A stretch of DNA of 64,000 nt. Origin: Paratinospora sagittata (Eukaryota > Streptophyta > Magnoliopsida > Ranunculales > Menispermaceae). A model generated the notes under the pieces. It worked only from the letters and a program-made list of their open reading frames with translations. It did no database searches and was not told where the DNA came from. The stretch is from assembly GCA_035771175.1 (NCBI GenBank), contig JAYMFD010002725.1, positions 1 to 64,000 of the forward strand. Reading direction: 5' to 3'. Shown here piece by piece: positions 48,208-62,206 of this stretch; position 1 is the stretch's first letter; each line of letters opens with the position of its first letter. A program made the position numbers and the translations under genes.

Positions 48208-49464
48208 TAAGTAAATTTAGTTCATTTAAACCAAAATTTGAGATTTGGGGGTCAAAAATTCACCGGGATATTGGAACGGAGTTCCATCTATTCCGGGGCT
48301 TCCTAGAAGGATATTAGGACTCGTTCAAAGAGTTGGTGGAGAAAGCAATATGGTGGATTGGTAGCGATTGCCTCAAACACATTTTCTAAGTAAATTTAGT
48401 TCATTTAAACCAAAATTTGCTATTTAGGGGTCAAAAGTTCATCTGGATATTGGAAAAGAGTTCCATCTATTCTGGGGGGTCGTTCGAAGGATATTGGGAC
48501 TCGCTTAAAGAGTAGGTGGAGAAAGCAATCCGGTGGATTGGTCGCGATTGCGTCAATTTCTTTTTCAAAGTATATTTAGTTCATTTAAACCAAAATTTTA
48601 GATTTGGGGGTCAAAAATTTTCCTGGATATTGGAATGGAGTTCCATCTATTCTGGGGCTTCCTAGAAGGATATTAGGACTCGCTCAAAGAGTTGGTGGAG
48701 AAAACAATCTGGTGGATTGGTAGCGATTGCCTCAAACACATTTTCTAAGTAAATTTAGTTCATTTAAACCAAAATTTGATATTTAGGGGTCAAAAATTCA
48801 TCTGGATGTTCGAACCAAGTTCCATCTATTCTGGGGGGTTGCTAGAAGGATATTGGGACTCGCTTAAAGAGTAGGTGGAGAATGCAATCCGGTGGATTGA
48901 TCGCGATTGCCTCAAACACATTTTCTAAGTAAATTTAGTTCATTTAAACCAAAATTTGAGATTTGGGGGTCAAAAATTCACCGGGATATTGGAATGGAGT
49001 TCCATCTATTCCGGGGGTTCCTAGAAGGATATTGGGACTCGCTCAAAAAGTTGGTGGAGAAAGCAATCTGGTGGATTGGTAGCGATTGCCTCGAACACAT
49101 TTTCTAAGTAAATTTAGTTCATTTAAACCAAAATTTGATATTTAGGGGTCAAAAATTCATCGGGATATTCGAACGGAGTTCCATCTATTCTGGGGGGTTG
49201 ATAGAAGGATATTGGGACTCGCTTAAAGAGTAAGTGGAGAAAGCAATCCGGTGGATTGATCGCGATTGCCTCAAACACATTTTTTAAGTAAATTTAGTTC
49301 ATTTAAACCAAAATTTGATATTTAGGGGTCAAAAATTCATCGGGATGTTCGAACGGAGTTCCATCTATTCTGGGGGGTTGCTAGAAGGATATTGGGACTC
49401 GCGTAAAGAGTAGGTGGAGAAAGCAATCCGGTGGATTGATCGCGATTGCCTCAAACACATTTTT
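48208..49464. repeat. Block related to 56.1-57.2 kb
   Basis: B (TTAGGACTCGTTC), C (GCTATTTAGG), D2, A with CATCTGGATG and CGAACCAAG, B with GGAATGG, A (TTGATAG, GAGTAAGTGG), A (CTCGCGTAAAG). The first six match 56.1-57.2 kb at an offset of about 7,890 bp. The CATCTGGATGTTCGAACC copy looks like a blend of C and A markers. Confidence 0.8.
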
Positions 49465-49629
49465 TAAGTAAATTTAGTTCATTTAAACCAAATTCAAAAA
49501 TTCATCGGGATGTTCGAACGGAGTTTCATCTATTCTGGGGGGTTGCTAGAAGGATATTGGGACTCGCGTAAAGAGTAGGTGGAGAAAGCAATCCGGTGGA
49601 TTGATCGCGATTGCCTCAAACACATTTTC
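49465..49629. repeat. 165-bp deletion monomer, copy 2
   Basis: Same 15-bp deletion and the same GAGTTTCATC change as at 48.04 kb, followed by CTCGCGTAAAG. Sharing both changes shows common descent, not two separate deletions. The flanks differ: copy 1 is followed by a type B, copy 2 by a type A with GATATTTGGGGG. Confidence 0.93.
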
Positions 49630-49639
49630 TAAGTAAATT

Positions 49640-51436
49640 TAGTTCATTTAAACCAAAATTTGATATTTGGGGGTCAAAAATTCATCGGGATGTTCGAACG
49701 GAGTTCCATCTATTCTGGGGGGTTGATAGAAGGATATTGGGACTCGCTTAAAGAGTAGGTGGAGAAAACAATCCGGTGGATTGATCGCGATTGCCTCAAA
49801 CACATTTTTTAAGTAAATTTAGTTCATTTAAACCAAAATTTGAGATTTGGGGGTCAAAAATTTACCGGGATATTGGAACGGAGTTCCATCTATTCCTGGG
49901 CTTCCTTGAAGGATATTGGGACTCGCTCAAAGAGTTGGTGGAGAAAGCAATCTGGTGGATTGGTAGCGATTGCCTCAAACACATTTTCTAAGTAAATTTA
50001 GTTCATTTAAACCAAAATTTGATATTTAGGGGTCAAAAATTCATCGGGATATTCGAACGGAGTTCCATCTATTCTGGGGGGTTGATAGAAGGATATTGGG
50101 ACTCGCTTAAAGAGTAGGTGGAGAAAGCAATCCGGTGGATTGATCGCGATTGCCTCAAACACATTTTCTAAGTAAATTTAGTTCATTTAAACCAAAATTT
50201 GATATTTAGGGGTCAAAAATTCATCGGGATGTTCGAACGGAGTTCCATCTATTCTGGGGGGTTGCTAGAAGGATATTGGGACTCGCTTAAAGAGTAGGTG
50301 GAGAAAGCAATCCGGTGGATTGATCGCGACTGCCTCAAACACATTTTCTAAGTAAATTTAGTTCATTTAAACCAAAATTTGATATTTAGGGGTCAAAAAT
50401 TCATCGGGATGTTCGAACGGAGTTCCTTCTATTCTGGGGGGTTGCTAGAAGGATATTGGAACTCGCTTAAAGAGTAGGGGGAGTAAGCAATCCGGTGGAT
50501 TGATCGCGATTGCCTCAAACACATTTTCTAAGTAAATTTAGTTCATTTAAACCAAAATTTGAGATTTGGGGGTCAAAAATTTACCGGGATATTGGAACGG
50601 AGTTCCATCTATTCGAGGGCTTCCTTGAAGGATATTGGGACTCGCTCAAAGAGTTGGTGGAGAAAGCAATCTGGTGGATTGGTAGCGATTGCCTCATACA
50701 CATTTTCTAAGTAAATTTAGTTCATTTAAACCAAAATTTGATATTTAGGGGTCAAAAATTCATCGGGATGTTCGAACGGAGTTCCATCTATTCTGGGGTG
50801 TTGCTAGAAGGATATTGGGACTCACTTAAAGAGTAGGTGGAGAAAGCAATCCGGTGGATTGATCGCGATTGCCTCAAACACATTTTCTAAGTAAATTTAG
50901 TTCATTTAAAGCAAAATTTGAGATTTGGGGGTCAAATGTTCACCGGGATATTAGAATGGAGTTCCATCTATTCCGGGGGTTCTTAGAAGGATATTGGGAC
51001 TCGCTCAAAAAGTTGGTGGAGAAAGCAATCTGGTGGATTGGTAGCGATTGCCTCGAACACATTTTCTAAGTAAATTTAGTTCATTTAAACCAAAATTTGA
51101 TATTTAGGGGTCAAAAATTCATCGGGATATTCGAACGGAGTTCCATCTATTCTGGGGGGTTGATAGAAGGATATTGGGACTCGCTTAAAGAGTAAGTGGA
51201 GAAAGCAATCCGGTGGATTGATCGCGATTGCCTCAAACACATTTTTTAAGTAAATTTAGTTCATTTAAACCAAAATTTGATATTTAGGGGTCAAAAATTC
51301 ATCGGGATGTTCGAACGGAGTTCCATCTATTCTGGGGGGTTGCTAGAAGGATATTGGGACTCGCGTAAAGAGTAGGTGGAGAAAGCAATCCGGTGGATTG
51401 ATCGCGATTGCCTCAAACACATTTTCTAAGTAAATT
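49640..51436. repeat. 1,797-bp higher-order unit, copy 1 (10 monomers)
   Basis: A (GAGAAAACAATCC), B (CTTCCTTG), A, A, A (GTAGGGGGAGTAAG), B (TTCGAGGGCTTCC), A (CTGGGGTGTTG, GACTCACTT), recombinant D1 body, A (GAGTAAGTGG), A (CTCGCG). TTCGAGGGC at about 50.61 and 52.41 kb and GGGGTGTTG at about 50.80 and 52.59 kb confirm the 1,797-bp offset. Private changes include CTCATACAC (50.69 kb), AAAGCAAAATTTG (50.91 kb) and CGCGACTGCC (50.33 kb). Confidence 0.86.
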
Positions 51437-52990
51437 TAGTTCATTTAAACCAAAATTTGATATTTAGGGGTCAAAAATTCATCGGGATGTTCGAACGGAG
51501 TTCCATCTATTCTGGGTGGTTGATAGAAGGATATTGGGACTCGCTTAAAGAGTAGGTGGAGAAAACAATCCGGTGGATTGATCGCGATTGCCTCAAACAC
51601 ATTTTTTAAGTAAATTTAGTTCATTTAAACCAAAATTTGAGATTTGGGGGTCAAAAATTTACCGGGAGATTGGAACGGAGTTCCATCTATTCCGGGGCTT
51701 CCTTGAAGGATATTGGGACTCGCTCAAAGAGTTGGTGGAGAAAGCAATCTGGTGGATTGGTAGCGATTGCCTCAAACACATTTTCTAAGTAAATTTAGTT
51801 CATTTAAACCAAAATTTGATATTTAGGGGTCAAAAATTCATCGGGATATTCGAACGGAGTTCCATCTATTCTGGGGGGTTGATAGAAGGATATTGGGACT
51901 CGCTTAAAGAGTAGGTGGAGAAAGCAATCCGGTGGATTGATCGCGATTGCCTCAAACACATTTTCTAAGTAAATTTAGTTCATTTAAACCAAAATTTGAT
52001 ATTTAGGGGTCAAAAATTAATCGGGATGTTCGAACGGAGTTCCATCTATTCTGGGGGGTTGCTAGAAGGATATTGGGACTCGCTTAAAGAGTAGGTGGAG
52101 AAAGCAATCCGGTGGATTGATCGCGATTGCCTCAAACACATTTTCTAAGTAAATTTAGTTAATTTAAACCAAAATTTGATATTTAGGGGTCAAAAATTCA
52201 TCGGGATGTTCGAACGGAGTTCCTTCTATTCTGGGGGGTTGCTAGAAGGATATTGGAACTCGCTTAAAGAGTAGGGGGAGTAAGCAATCCGGTGGATTGA
52301 TCGCGATTGCCTCAAACACATTTTCTAAGTAAATTTAGTTCATTTAAACCAAAATTTGAGATTTGGGGGTCAAAAATTTACCGGGATATTGGAACGGAGT
52401 TCCATCTATTCGAGGGCTTCCTTGAAGGATATTGGGACTCGCTCAAAGAGTTGGTGGAGAAAGCAATCTGGTGGATTGGTAGCGATTGCCTCAAACACAT
52501 TTTCTAAGTAAATTTAGTTCATTTAAACCAAAATTTGATATTTAGGGGTCAAAAATTCATCGGGATGTTCGAACGGAGTTCCATCTATTCTGGGGTGTTG
52601 CTAGAAGGATATTGGGACTCACTTAAAGAGTAGGTGGAGAAAGCAATCTGGTGGATTGATCGCGATTGCCTCAAACACATTTTCTAAGTAAATTTAGTTC
52701 ATTTAAACCAAAATTTGAGATTTGGGGGTCAAATGTTCACCGGGATATTAGAATGGAGTTCCATCTATTCCGGGGGTTCTTAGAAGGATATTGGGACTCG
52801 CTCAAAAAGTTGGTGGAGAAAGCAATCTGGTGGATTGGTAGCGATTGCCTCGAACACATTTTCTAAGTAAATTTAGTTCATTTAAACCAAAATTTGATAT
52901 TTAGGGGTCAAAAATTCATCGGGATATTCGAACGGAGTTCCATCTATTCTGGGGGGTTGATAGAAGGATATTGGGACTCGCTTAAAGAGT
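51437..52990. repeat. 1,797-bp higher-order unit, partial copy 2
   Basis: Nine monomers match copy 1. Private changes are CTGGGTGGTTG (51.51 kb, at the start), CCGGGAGATTGG (51.67 kb, as at 39.84 kb) and AATTAATCGGG (52.02 kb). After the TTGATAG copy at about 52.9 kb it joins the AAATTTGGTTC series. Its last monomers form the start of the 4,850-bp unit. Confidence 0.84.
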
Positions 52991-55900
52991 AGGTGGAGAA
53001 AGCAATCCGGTGGATTGATCGCGATTGCCTCAAACACATTTTTTAAGTAAATTTGGTTCATTTAAACCAAAATTTGATATTTAGGGGTCAAAAATTCATC
53101 GGGATGTTCGAACGGAGTTCCATCTATTCTGGGGGGTTGCTAGAAGGATATTGGGACTCGCTTAAAGAGTAGGTGGAGAAAGCAATCCGGTGGATTGATC
53201 GCGATTGCCTCAAACACATTTTCTAAGTAAATTTAGTTCATTTAAACCAAAATTTGATATTTAGGGGTCAAAAATTCGTCGGGATGTTCGAACGGAGTTC
53301 CTTCTATTCGGGGGGGTTGCTAGAAGGATATTGGAACTCGCTTAAAGAGTAGGTGGAGTAAGCAATCCGGTGGATTGATCGCGATTGCCTCAAACACATT
53401 TTCTAAGTAAATTTAGTTCATTTAAACCAAAATTTGAGATTTGGGGGTCAAAAATTTACCGGGATATTGGAACGGAGTTCCATCTATTCCGGGGCTTCCT
53501 AGAAGGATATTAGGACTCGTTCAAAGAGTTGGTTGAGAAAGCAATATGGTGGATTGGTCGCGATTGCCTCAATTTCTTTTTCAAAGTATATTTAGTTCAT
53601 TCAAACCAAAATTTTAGATTTGGGGGTCAAAAATTCTCCTGGATATTGGAATGGAGTTCCATCTATTATGGGGATTCCTAGAAGGATATTAGGACTCGCT
53701 CAAAGAGTTGGTGGAGAAAGCAATCTGGTGGATTGGTAGCGATTGCCTCAAACACATTTTCTAAGTAAATTTAGTTCATTTAAACCAAAATTTGATATTT
53801 AGGGGTCAAAAATTCATCGGGATGTTCGAACGGAGTTCCATCTATTCTGGGGGGTTGCTAGAAGGATATTGGGACTCGCTTAAAGAGTAGGTGGAGAAAG
53901 CAATCCGGTGGATTGATCGCGATTGCCTCAAACACATTTTCTAAGTAAATTTAGTTCATTTAAACCAAAATTTGAGATTTGGGGGTCAAAAATTCACCGG
54001 GATATTGGAACGGAGTTCCATCTATTCCGGGGCTTCCTAGAAGGATATTGGGACTCGCTCAAAGAGTTGGTGGAGAAAGCAATCTGGTGGATTGGTAGCG
54101 ATTGCCTCGAACACATTTTCTAAGTAAATTTAGTTCATTTAAACCAAAATTTGATATTTAGGGGTCAAAAATTCATCGGGATGTTCGAACGGAGTTCCCT
54201 CTATTCTGGGGGGTTGCTAGAAGGATATTGGAACTCGCTTAAAGGGTAGGTGGAGAAAGCAATCCGGTGGATTGATCGCGATTGCCTCAAACACATTTTC
54301 TAAGTAAATTTAGTTCATTTAAACCAAAATTTGAGATTTGGGGGTCAAAAATTCACCGGGATATTGGAACGGAGTTCCATCTATTCCGGGGCTTCCTAGA
54401 AGGATATTGGGTCTCGCTCAAAGAGTTGGTGGAGAAAGCAATCTGGTGGAATGGTAGCGATTGCCTCGAACACATTTTCTAAGTAAATTTAGTTCATTTA
54501 AACCAAAATTTGATATTTAGGGGTCAAAAATTCATCGGGATGTTCGAACGGAGTTCCATCTATTCTGGGGGGTTGATAGAAGGATATTGGGACTCGCTTA
54601 AAGAGTAAGTGGAGAAAGCAATCCGGTGGATTGATCGCGATTGTCTCAAACACATTTTCTAAGTAAATTTAGTTCATTTAAACCAAAATTTGATATTTAG
54701 GGGTCAAAAATTCATCGGGATGTTCGAACGGAGTTCCATCTATTCTGGGGGGTTGCTAGAAGGATATTGGGACTCGCGTAAAGAGTAGGTGGAGAAAGCA
54801 ATCCGGTGGATTGATCGCGATTGCCTCAAACACATTTTCTAAGGAAATTTAGTTCATTTAAACCAAAATTTGATATTTAGGGGTCAAAAATTCATCGGGA
54901 TGTTCGAACGGAGTTCCATCTATTCTGGGGGGTTGATAGAAGGATATTGGGACTCGCTTAAAGAGTAGGTGGAGAAAACAATCCGGTGGATTGATCGCGA
55001 TTGCCTCAAACACATTTTTTAAGTAAATTTAGTTCATTTAAACCAAAATTTGAAATTTGGGGGTCAAAAATTTACCGGGATATTGGAACGGAGTTCCATC
55101 TATTCCGGGGCTTCCTTGAAGGATATTGGGACTCGCTCAAAGAGTTGGTGGAGAAAGCAATCTGGTGGATTGGTAGCGATTGCCTCAAACACATTTTCTA
55201 AGTAAATTTAGTTCATTTAAACCAAAATTTGATATTCAGGGGTCAAAAATTCATCGGGATATTCGAACGGAGTTCCATCTATTCTGGGGGGTTGATAGAA
55301 GGATATTGGGACTCGCTTAAAGAGTAGGTGGAGAAAGCAATCCGGTGGATTGATCGCGATTGCCTCAAACACATTTTTTAAGTAAATTTAGTTCATTTAA
55401 ACCAAAATTTGAGATTTGGGGGTCAAATGTTCACCGGGATATTAGAATGGAGTTCCATCTATTCCGGGGGTTCTTAGAAGGATATTGGGACTCGCTCAAA
55501 AAGTTGGTGGAGAAAGCAATCTGGTGGATTGGTAGCGATTGCCTCGAACACATTTTCTAAGTAAATTTAGTTCATTTAAACCAAAATTTGATATTTAGGG
55601 GTCAAAAATTCATCGGGATATTCGAACGGAGTTCCATCTATTCTGGGGGGTTGATAGAAGGATATTGGGACTCGCTTAAAGAGTAGGTGGAGAAAGCAAT
55701 CCGGTGGATTGATCGCGATTGCCTCAAACACATTTTTTAAGTAAATTTGGTTCATTTAAACCAAAATTTGATATTTAGGGGTAAAAAATTCATCGGGATG
55801 TTCGAACGGAGTTCCATCTATTCTGGGGGGTTGATAGAAGGATATTGGGACTCGCTTAAAGAGTAAGTGGAGAAAGCAATCCGGTGGATTGATCGCGATT

Positions 55901-57356
55901 GCCTCAAACACATTTTTTAAGTAAATTTAGTTCATTTAAACCAAAATTTGATATTTAGGGGTCAAAAATTCATCGGGATGTTCGAACGGAGTTCCATCTA
56001 TTCTGGGGGGTTGCTAGAAGGATATTGGGATTCGCGTAAAGAGTAGGTGGAGAAAGCAATCCGGTGGATTGATCGCGATTGCCTCAAACACATTTTCTAA
56101 GTAAATTTAGTTCATTTAAACCAAAATTTGAGATTTGGGGGTCAAAAATTCACCGGGATATTTGAACGGAGTTCCATCAATTCCGGGGCTTCCTAGAAGG
56201 ATATTAGGACTCGTTCAAAGAGTTGGTGGAGAAAGCAATATGGTGGATTGGTAGCGATTGCCTCAAACACATTTTCTAAGTAAATTTAGTTCATTTAAAC
56301 CAAAATTTGCTATTTAGGGGTCAAAAGTTCATCTGGATATTGGAAAAGAGTTCCATCTATTCTGGGGGGTCGTTCGAAGGATATTGGGACTCGCTTAAAG
56401 AGTAGGTGGAGAAAGCAATCCGGTGGATTGGTCGCGATTGCGTCAATTTCTTTTTCAAAGTATATTTAGTTCATTTAAACCAAAATTTTAGATTTGGGGG
56501 TCAAAAATTTTCCTGGATATTGGAATGGAGTTCCATCTATTCTGGGGCTTCCTAGAAGGATATTAGGACTCGCTCAAAGAGTTGGTGGAGAAAACAATCT
56601 GGTGGATTGGTAGCGATTGCCTCAAACACATTTTCTAAGTAAATTTAGTTCATTTAAACCAAAATTTGATATTTAGGGGTCAAAAATTCATCTGGATGTT
56701 CGAACCAAGTTCCATCTATTCTGGGGGGTTGCTAGAAGGATATTGGGACTCGCTTAAAGAGTAGGTGGAGAATGCAATCCGGTGGATTGATCGCGATTGC
56801 CTCAAACACATTTTCTAAGTAAATTTAGTTCATTTAAACCAAAATTTGAGATTTGGGGGTCAAAAATTCACCGGGATATTGGAATGGAGTTCCATCTATT
56901 CCGGGGGTTCCTAGAAGGATATTGGGACTCGCTCAAAAAGTTGGTGGAGAAAGCAATCTGGTGGATTGGTAGCGATTGCCTCGAACACATTTTCTAAGTA
57001 AATTTAGTTCATTTAAACCAAAATTTGATATTTAGGGGTCAAAAATTCATCGGGATATTCGAACGGAGTTCCATCTATTCTGGGGGGTTGATAGAAGGAT
57101 ATTGGGACTCGCTTAAAGAGTAAGTGGAGAAAGCAATCCGGTGGATTGATCGCGATTGCCTCAAACACATTTTTTAAGTAAATTTAGTTCATTTAAACCA
57201 AAATTTGATATTTAGGGGTCAAAAATTCATCGGGATGTTCGAACGGAGTTCCATCTATTCTGGGGGGTTGATAGAAGGATATTGGGACTCGCTTAAAGAG
57301 TAAGTGGAGAAAGCAATCCGGTGGATTGATCGCGATTGCCTCAAACACATTTTCTA
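52507..57356. repeat. 4,850-bp higher-order unit, copy 1 (27 monomers)
   Basis: Starts with the A carrying CTGGGGTGTTG and GACTCACTT and ends with two A copies carrying GAGTAAGTGG. It contains a recombinant D1 body twice, D2 of the TTATGGGG form, the GGGTCTCGC type B with CTGGTGGAATGG, GAAATTTGG type B, GATATTCAGG type A, C and D2. Against the next copy I see only two differences by eye: T at 54,644 (GATTGTCTC) for C at 59,494, and A at 56,179 (CCATCAATTCC) for T at 61,029. Confidence 0.93.
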
Positions 57357-60300
57357 AGTAAATTTAGTTCATTTAAACCAAAATTTGATATTTAGGGGTC
57401 AAAAATTCATCGGGATGTTCGAACGGAGTTCCATCTATTCTGGGGTGTTGCTAGAAGGATATTGGGACTCACTTAAAGAGTAGGTGGAGAAAGCAATCTG
57501 GTGGATTGATCGCGATTGCCTCAAACACATTTTCTAAGTAAATTTAGTTCATTTAAACCAAAATTTGAGATTTGGGGGTCAAATGTTCACCGGGATATTA
57601 GAATGGAGTTCCATCTATTCCGGGGGTTCTTAGAAGGATATTGGGACTCGCTCAAAAAGTTGGTGGAGAAAGCAATCTGGTGGATTGGTAGCGATTGCCT
57701 CGAACACATTTTCTAAGTAAATTTAGTTCATTTAAACCAAAATTTGATATTTAGGGGTCAAAAATTCATCGGGATATTCGAACGGAGTTCCATCTATTCT
57801 GGGGGGTTGATAGAAGGATATTGGGACTCGCTTAAAGAGTAGGTGGAGAAAGCAATCCGGTGGATTGATCGCGATTGCCTCAAACACATTTTTTAAGTAA
57901 ATTTGGTTCATTTAAACCAAAATTTGATATTTAGGGGTCAAAAATTCATCGGGATGTTCGAACGGAGTTCCATCTATTCTGGGGGGTTGCTAGAAGGATA
58001 TTGGGACTCGCTTAAAGAGTAGGTGGAGAAAGCAATCCGGTGGATTGATCGCGATTGCCTCAAACACATTTTCTAAGTAAATTTAGTTCATTTAAACCAA
58101 AATTTGATATTTAGGGGTCAAAAATTCGTCGGGATGTTCGAACGGAGTTCCTTCTATTCGGGGGGGTTGCTAGAAGGATATTGGAACTCGCTTAAAGAGT
58201 AGGTGGAGTAAGCAATCCGGTGGATTGATCGCGATTGCCTCAAACACATTTTCTAAGTAAATTTAGTTCATTTAAACCAAAATTTGAGATTTGGGGGTCA
58301 AAAATTTACCGGGATATTGGAACGGAGTTCCATCTATTCCGGGGCTTCCTAGAAGGATATTAGGACTCGTTCAAAGAGTTGGTTGAGAAAGCAATATGGT
58401 GGATTGGTCGCGATTGCCTCAATTTCTTTTTCAAAGTATATTTAGTTCATTCAAACCAAAATTTTAGATTTGGGGGTCAAAAATTCTCCTGGATATTGGA
58501 ATGGAGTTCCATCTATTATGGGGATTCCTAGAAGGATATTAGGACTCGCTCAAAGAGTTGGTGGAGAAAGCAATCTGGTGGATTGGTAGCGATTGCCTCA
58601 AACACATTTTCTAAGTAAATTTAGTTCATTTAAACCAAAATTTGATATTTAGGGGTCAAAAATTCATCGGGATGTTCGAACGGAGTTCCATCTATTCTGG
58701 GGGGTTGCTAGAAGGATATTGGGACTCGCTTAAAGAGTAGGTGGAGAAAGCAATCCGGTGGATTGATCGCGATTGCCTCAAACACATTTTCTAAGTAAAT
58801 TTAGTTCATTTAAACCAAAATTTGAGATTTGGGGGTCAAAAATTCACCGGGATATTGGAACGGAGTTCCATCTATTCCGGGGCTTCCTAGAAGGATATTG
58901 GGACTCGCTCAAAGAGTTGGTGGAGAAAGCAATCTGGTGGATTGGTAGCGATTGCCTCGAACACATTTTCTAAGTAAATTTAGTTCATTTAAACCAAAAT
59001 TTGATATTTAGGGGTCAAAAATTCATCGGGATGTTCGAACGGAGTTCCCTCTATTCTGGGGGGTTGCTAGAAGGATATTGGAACTCGCTTAAAGGGTAGG
59101 TGGAGAAAGCAATCCGGTGGATTGATCGCGATTGCCTCAAACACATTTTCTAAGTAAATTTAGTTCATTTAAACCAAAATTTGAGATTTGGGGGTCAAAA
59201 ATTCACCGGGATATTGGAACGGAGTTCCATCTATTCCGGGGCTTCCTAGAAGGATATTGGGTCTCGCTCAAAGAGTTGGTGGAGAAAGCAATCTGGTGGA
59301 ATGGTAGCGATTGCCTCGAACACATTTTCTAAGTAAATTTAGTTCATTTAAACCAAAATTTGATATTTAGGGGTCAAAAATTCATCGGGATGTTCGAACG
59401 GAGTTCCATCTATTCTGGGGGGTTGATAGAAGGATATTGGGACTCGCTTAAAGAGTAAGTGGAGAAAGCAATCCGGTGGATTGATCGCGATTGCCTCAAA
59501 CACATTTTCTAAGTAAATTTAGTTCATTTAAACCAAAATTTGATATTTAGGGGTCAAAAATTCATCGGGATGTTCGAACGGAGTTCCATCTATTCTGGGG
59601 GGTTGCTAGAAGGATATTGGGACTCGCGTAAAGAGTAGGTGGAGAAAGCAATCCGGTGGATTGATCGCGATTGCCTCAAACACATTTTCTAAGGAAATTT
59701 AGTTCATTTAAACCAAAATTTGATATTTAGGGGTCAAAAATTCATCGGGATGTTCGAACGGAGTTCCATCTATTCTGGGGGGTTGATAGAAGGATATTGG
59801 GACTCGCTTAAAGAGTAGGTGGAGAAAACAATCCGGTGGATTGATCGCGATTGCCTCAAACACATTTTTTAAGTAAATTTAGTTCATTTAAACCAAAATT
59901 TGAAATTTGGGGGTCAAAAATTTACCGGGATATTGGAACGGAGTTCCATCTATTCCGGGGCTTCCTTGAAGGATATTGGGACTCGCTCAAAGAGTTGGTG
60001 GAGAAAGCAATCTGGTGGATTGGTAGCGATTGCCTCAAACACATTTTCTAAGTAAATTTAGTTCATTTAAACCAAAATTTGATATTCAGGGGTCAAAAAT
60101 TCATCGGGATATTCGAACGGAGTTCCATCTATTCTGGGGGGTTGATAGAAGGATATTGGGACTCGCTTAAAGAGTAGGTGGAGAAAGCAATCCGGTGGAT
60201 TGATCGCGATTGCCTCAAACACATTTTTTAAGTAAATTTAGTTCATTTAAACCAAAATTTGAGATTTGGGGGTCAAATGTTCACCGGGATATTAGAATGG

Positions 60301-62206
60301 AGTTCCATCTATTCCGGGGGTTCTTAGAAGGATATTGGGACTCGCTCAAAAAGTTGGTGGAGAAAGCAATCTGGTGGATTGGTAGCGATTGCCTCGAACA
60401 CATTTTCTAAGTAAATTTAGTTCATTTAAACCAAAATTTGATATTTAGGGGTCAAAAATTCATCGGGATATTCGAACGGAGTTCCATCTATTCTGGGGGG
60501 TTGATAGAAGGATATTGGGACTCGCTTAAAGAGTAGGTGGAGAAAGCAATCCGGTGGATTGATCGCGATTGCCTCAAACACATTTTTTAAGTAAATTTGG
60601 TTCATTTAAACCAAAATTTGATATTTAGGGGTAAAAAATTCATCGGGATGTTCGAACGGAGTTCCATCTATTCTGGGGGGTTGATAGAAGGATATTGGGA
60701 CTCGCTTAAAGAGTAAGTGGAGAAAGCAATCCGGTGGATTGATCGCGATTGCCTCAAACACATTTTTTAAGTAAATTTAGTTCATTTAAACCAAAATTTG
60801 ATATTTAGGGGTCAAAAATTCATCGGGATGTTCGAACGGAGTTCCATCTATTCTGGGGGGTTGCTAGAAGGATATTGGGATTCGCGTAAAGAGTAGGTGG
60901 AGAAAGCAATCCGGTGGATTGATCGCGATTGCCTCAAACACATTTTCTAAGTAAATTTAGTTCATTTAAACCAAAATTTGAGATTTGGGGGTCAAAAATT
61001 CACCGGGATATTTGAACGGAGTTCCATCTATTCCGGGGCTTCCTAGAAGGATATTAGGACTCGTTCAAAGAGTTGGTGGAGAAAGCAATATGGTGGATTG
61101 GTAGCGATTGCCTCAAACACATTTTCTAAGTAAATTTAGTTCATTTAAACCAAAATTTGCTATTTAGGGGTCAAAAGTTCATCTGGATATTGGAAAAGAG
61201 TTCCATCTATTCTGGGGGGTCGTTCGAAGGATATTGGGACTCGCTTAAAGAGTAGGTGGAGAAAGCAATCCGGTGGATTGGTCGCGATTGCGTCAATTTC
61301 TTTTTCAAAGTATATTTAGTTCATTTAAACCAAAATTTTAGATTTGGGGGTCAAAAATTTTCCTGGATATTGGAATGGAGTTCCATCTATTCTGGGGCTT
61401 CCTAGAAGGATATTAGGACTCGCTCAAAGAGTTGGTGGAGAAAACAATCTGGTGGATTGGTAGCGATTGCCTCAAACACATTTTCTAAGTAAATTTAGTT
61501 CATTTAAACCAAAATTTGATATTTAGGGGTCAAAAATTCATCTGGATGTTCGAACCAAGTTCCATCTATTCTGGGGGGTTGCTAGAAGGATATTGGGACT
61601 CGCTTAAAGAGTAGGTGGAGAATGCAATCCGGTGGATTGATCGCGATTGCCTCAAACACATTTTCTAAGTAAATTTAGTTCATTTAAACCAAAATTTGAG
61701 ATTTGGGGGTCAAAAATTCACCGGGATATTGGAATGGAGTTCCATCTATTCCGGGGGTTCCTAGAAGGATATTGGGACTCGCTCAAAAAGTTGGTGGAGA
61801 AAGCAATCTGGTGGATTGGTAGCGATTGCCTCGAACACATTTTCTAAGTAAATTTAGTTCATTTAAACCAAAATTTGATATTTAGGGGTCAAAAATTCAT
61901 CGGGATATTCGAACGGAGTTCCATCTATTCTGGGGGGTTGATAGAAGGATATTGGGACTCGCTTAAAGAGTAAGTGGAGAAAGCAATCCGGTGGATTGAT
62001 CGCGATTGCCTCAAACACATTTTTTAAGTAAATTTAGTTCATTTAAACCAAAATTTGATATTTAGGGGTCAAAAATTCATCGGGATGTTCGAACGGAGTT
62101 CCATCTATTCTGGGGGGTTGATAGAAGGATATTGGGACTCGCTTAAAGAGTAAGTGGAGAAAGCAATCCGGTGGATTGATCGCGATTGCCTCAAACACAT
62201 TTTCTA
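57357..62206. repeat. 4,850-bp higher-order unit, copy 2
   Basis: Almost perfect copy of 52,507-57,356. Agreement at the 4,850-bp offset continues into the next monomer until about 62,295, where the first copy has GGGGTGTTG. Copy 2 carries the consensus base at both sites that differ, so copy 1 holds the derived base at each. Identity this high over 27 monomers points to one very recent duplication. Confidence 0.93.

Noticed and set aside
46236..52866. GTTCACCGGGATATTAGAATGG monomers considered as a separate fifth class
   Set aside because: They are fully explained as a type B head joined to a D1 body, so I list them as a recombinant form.
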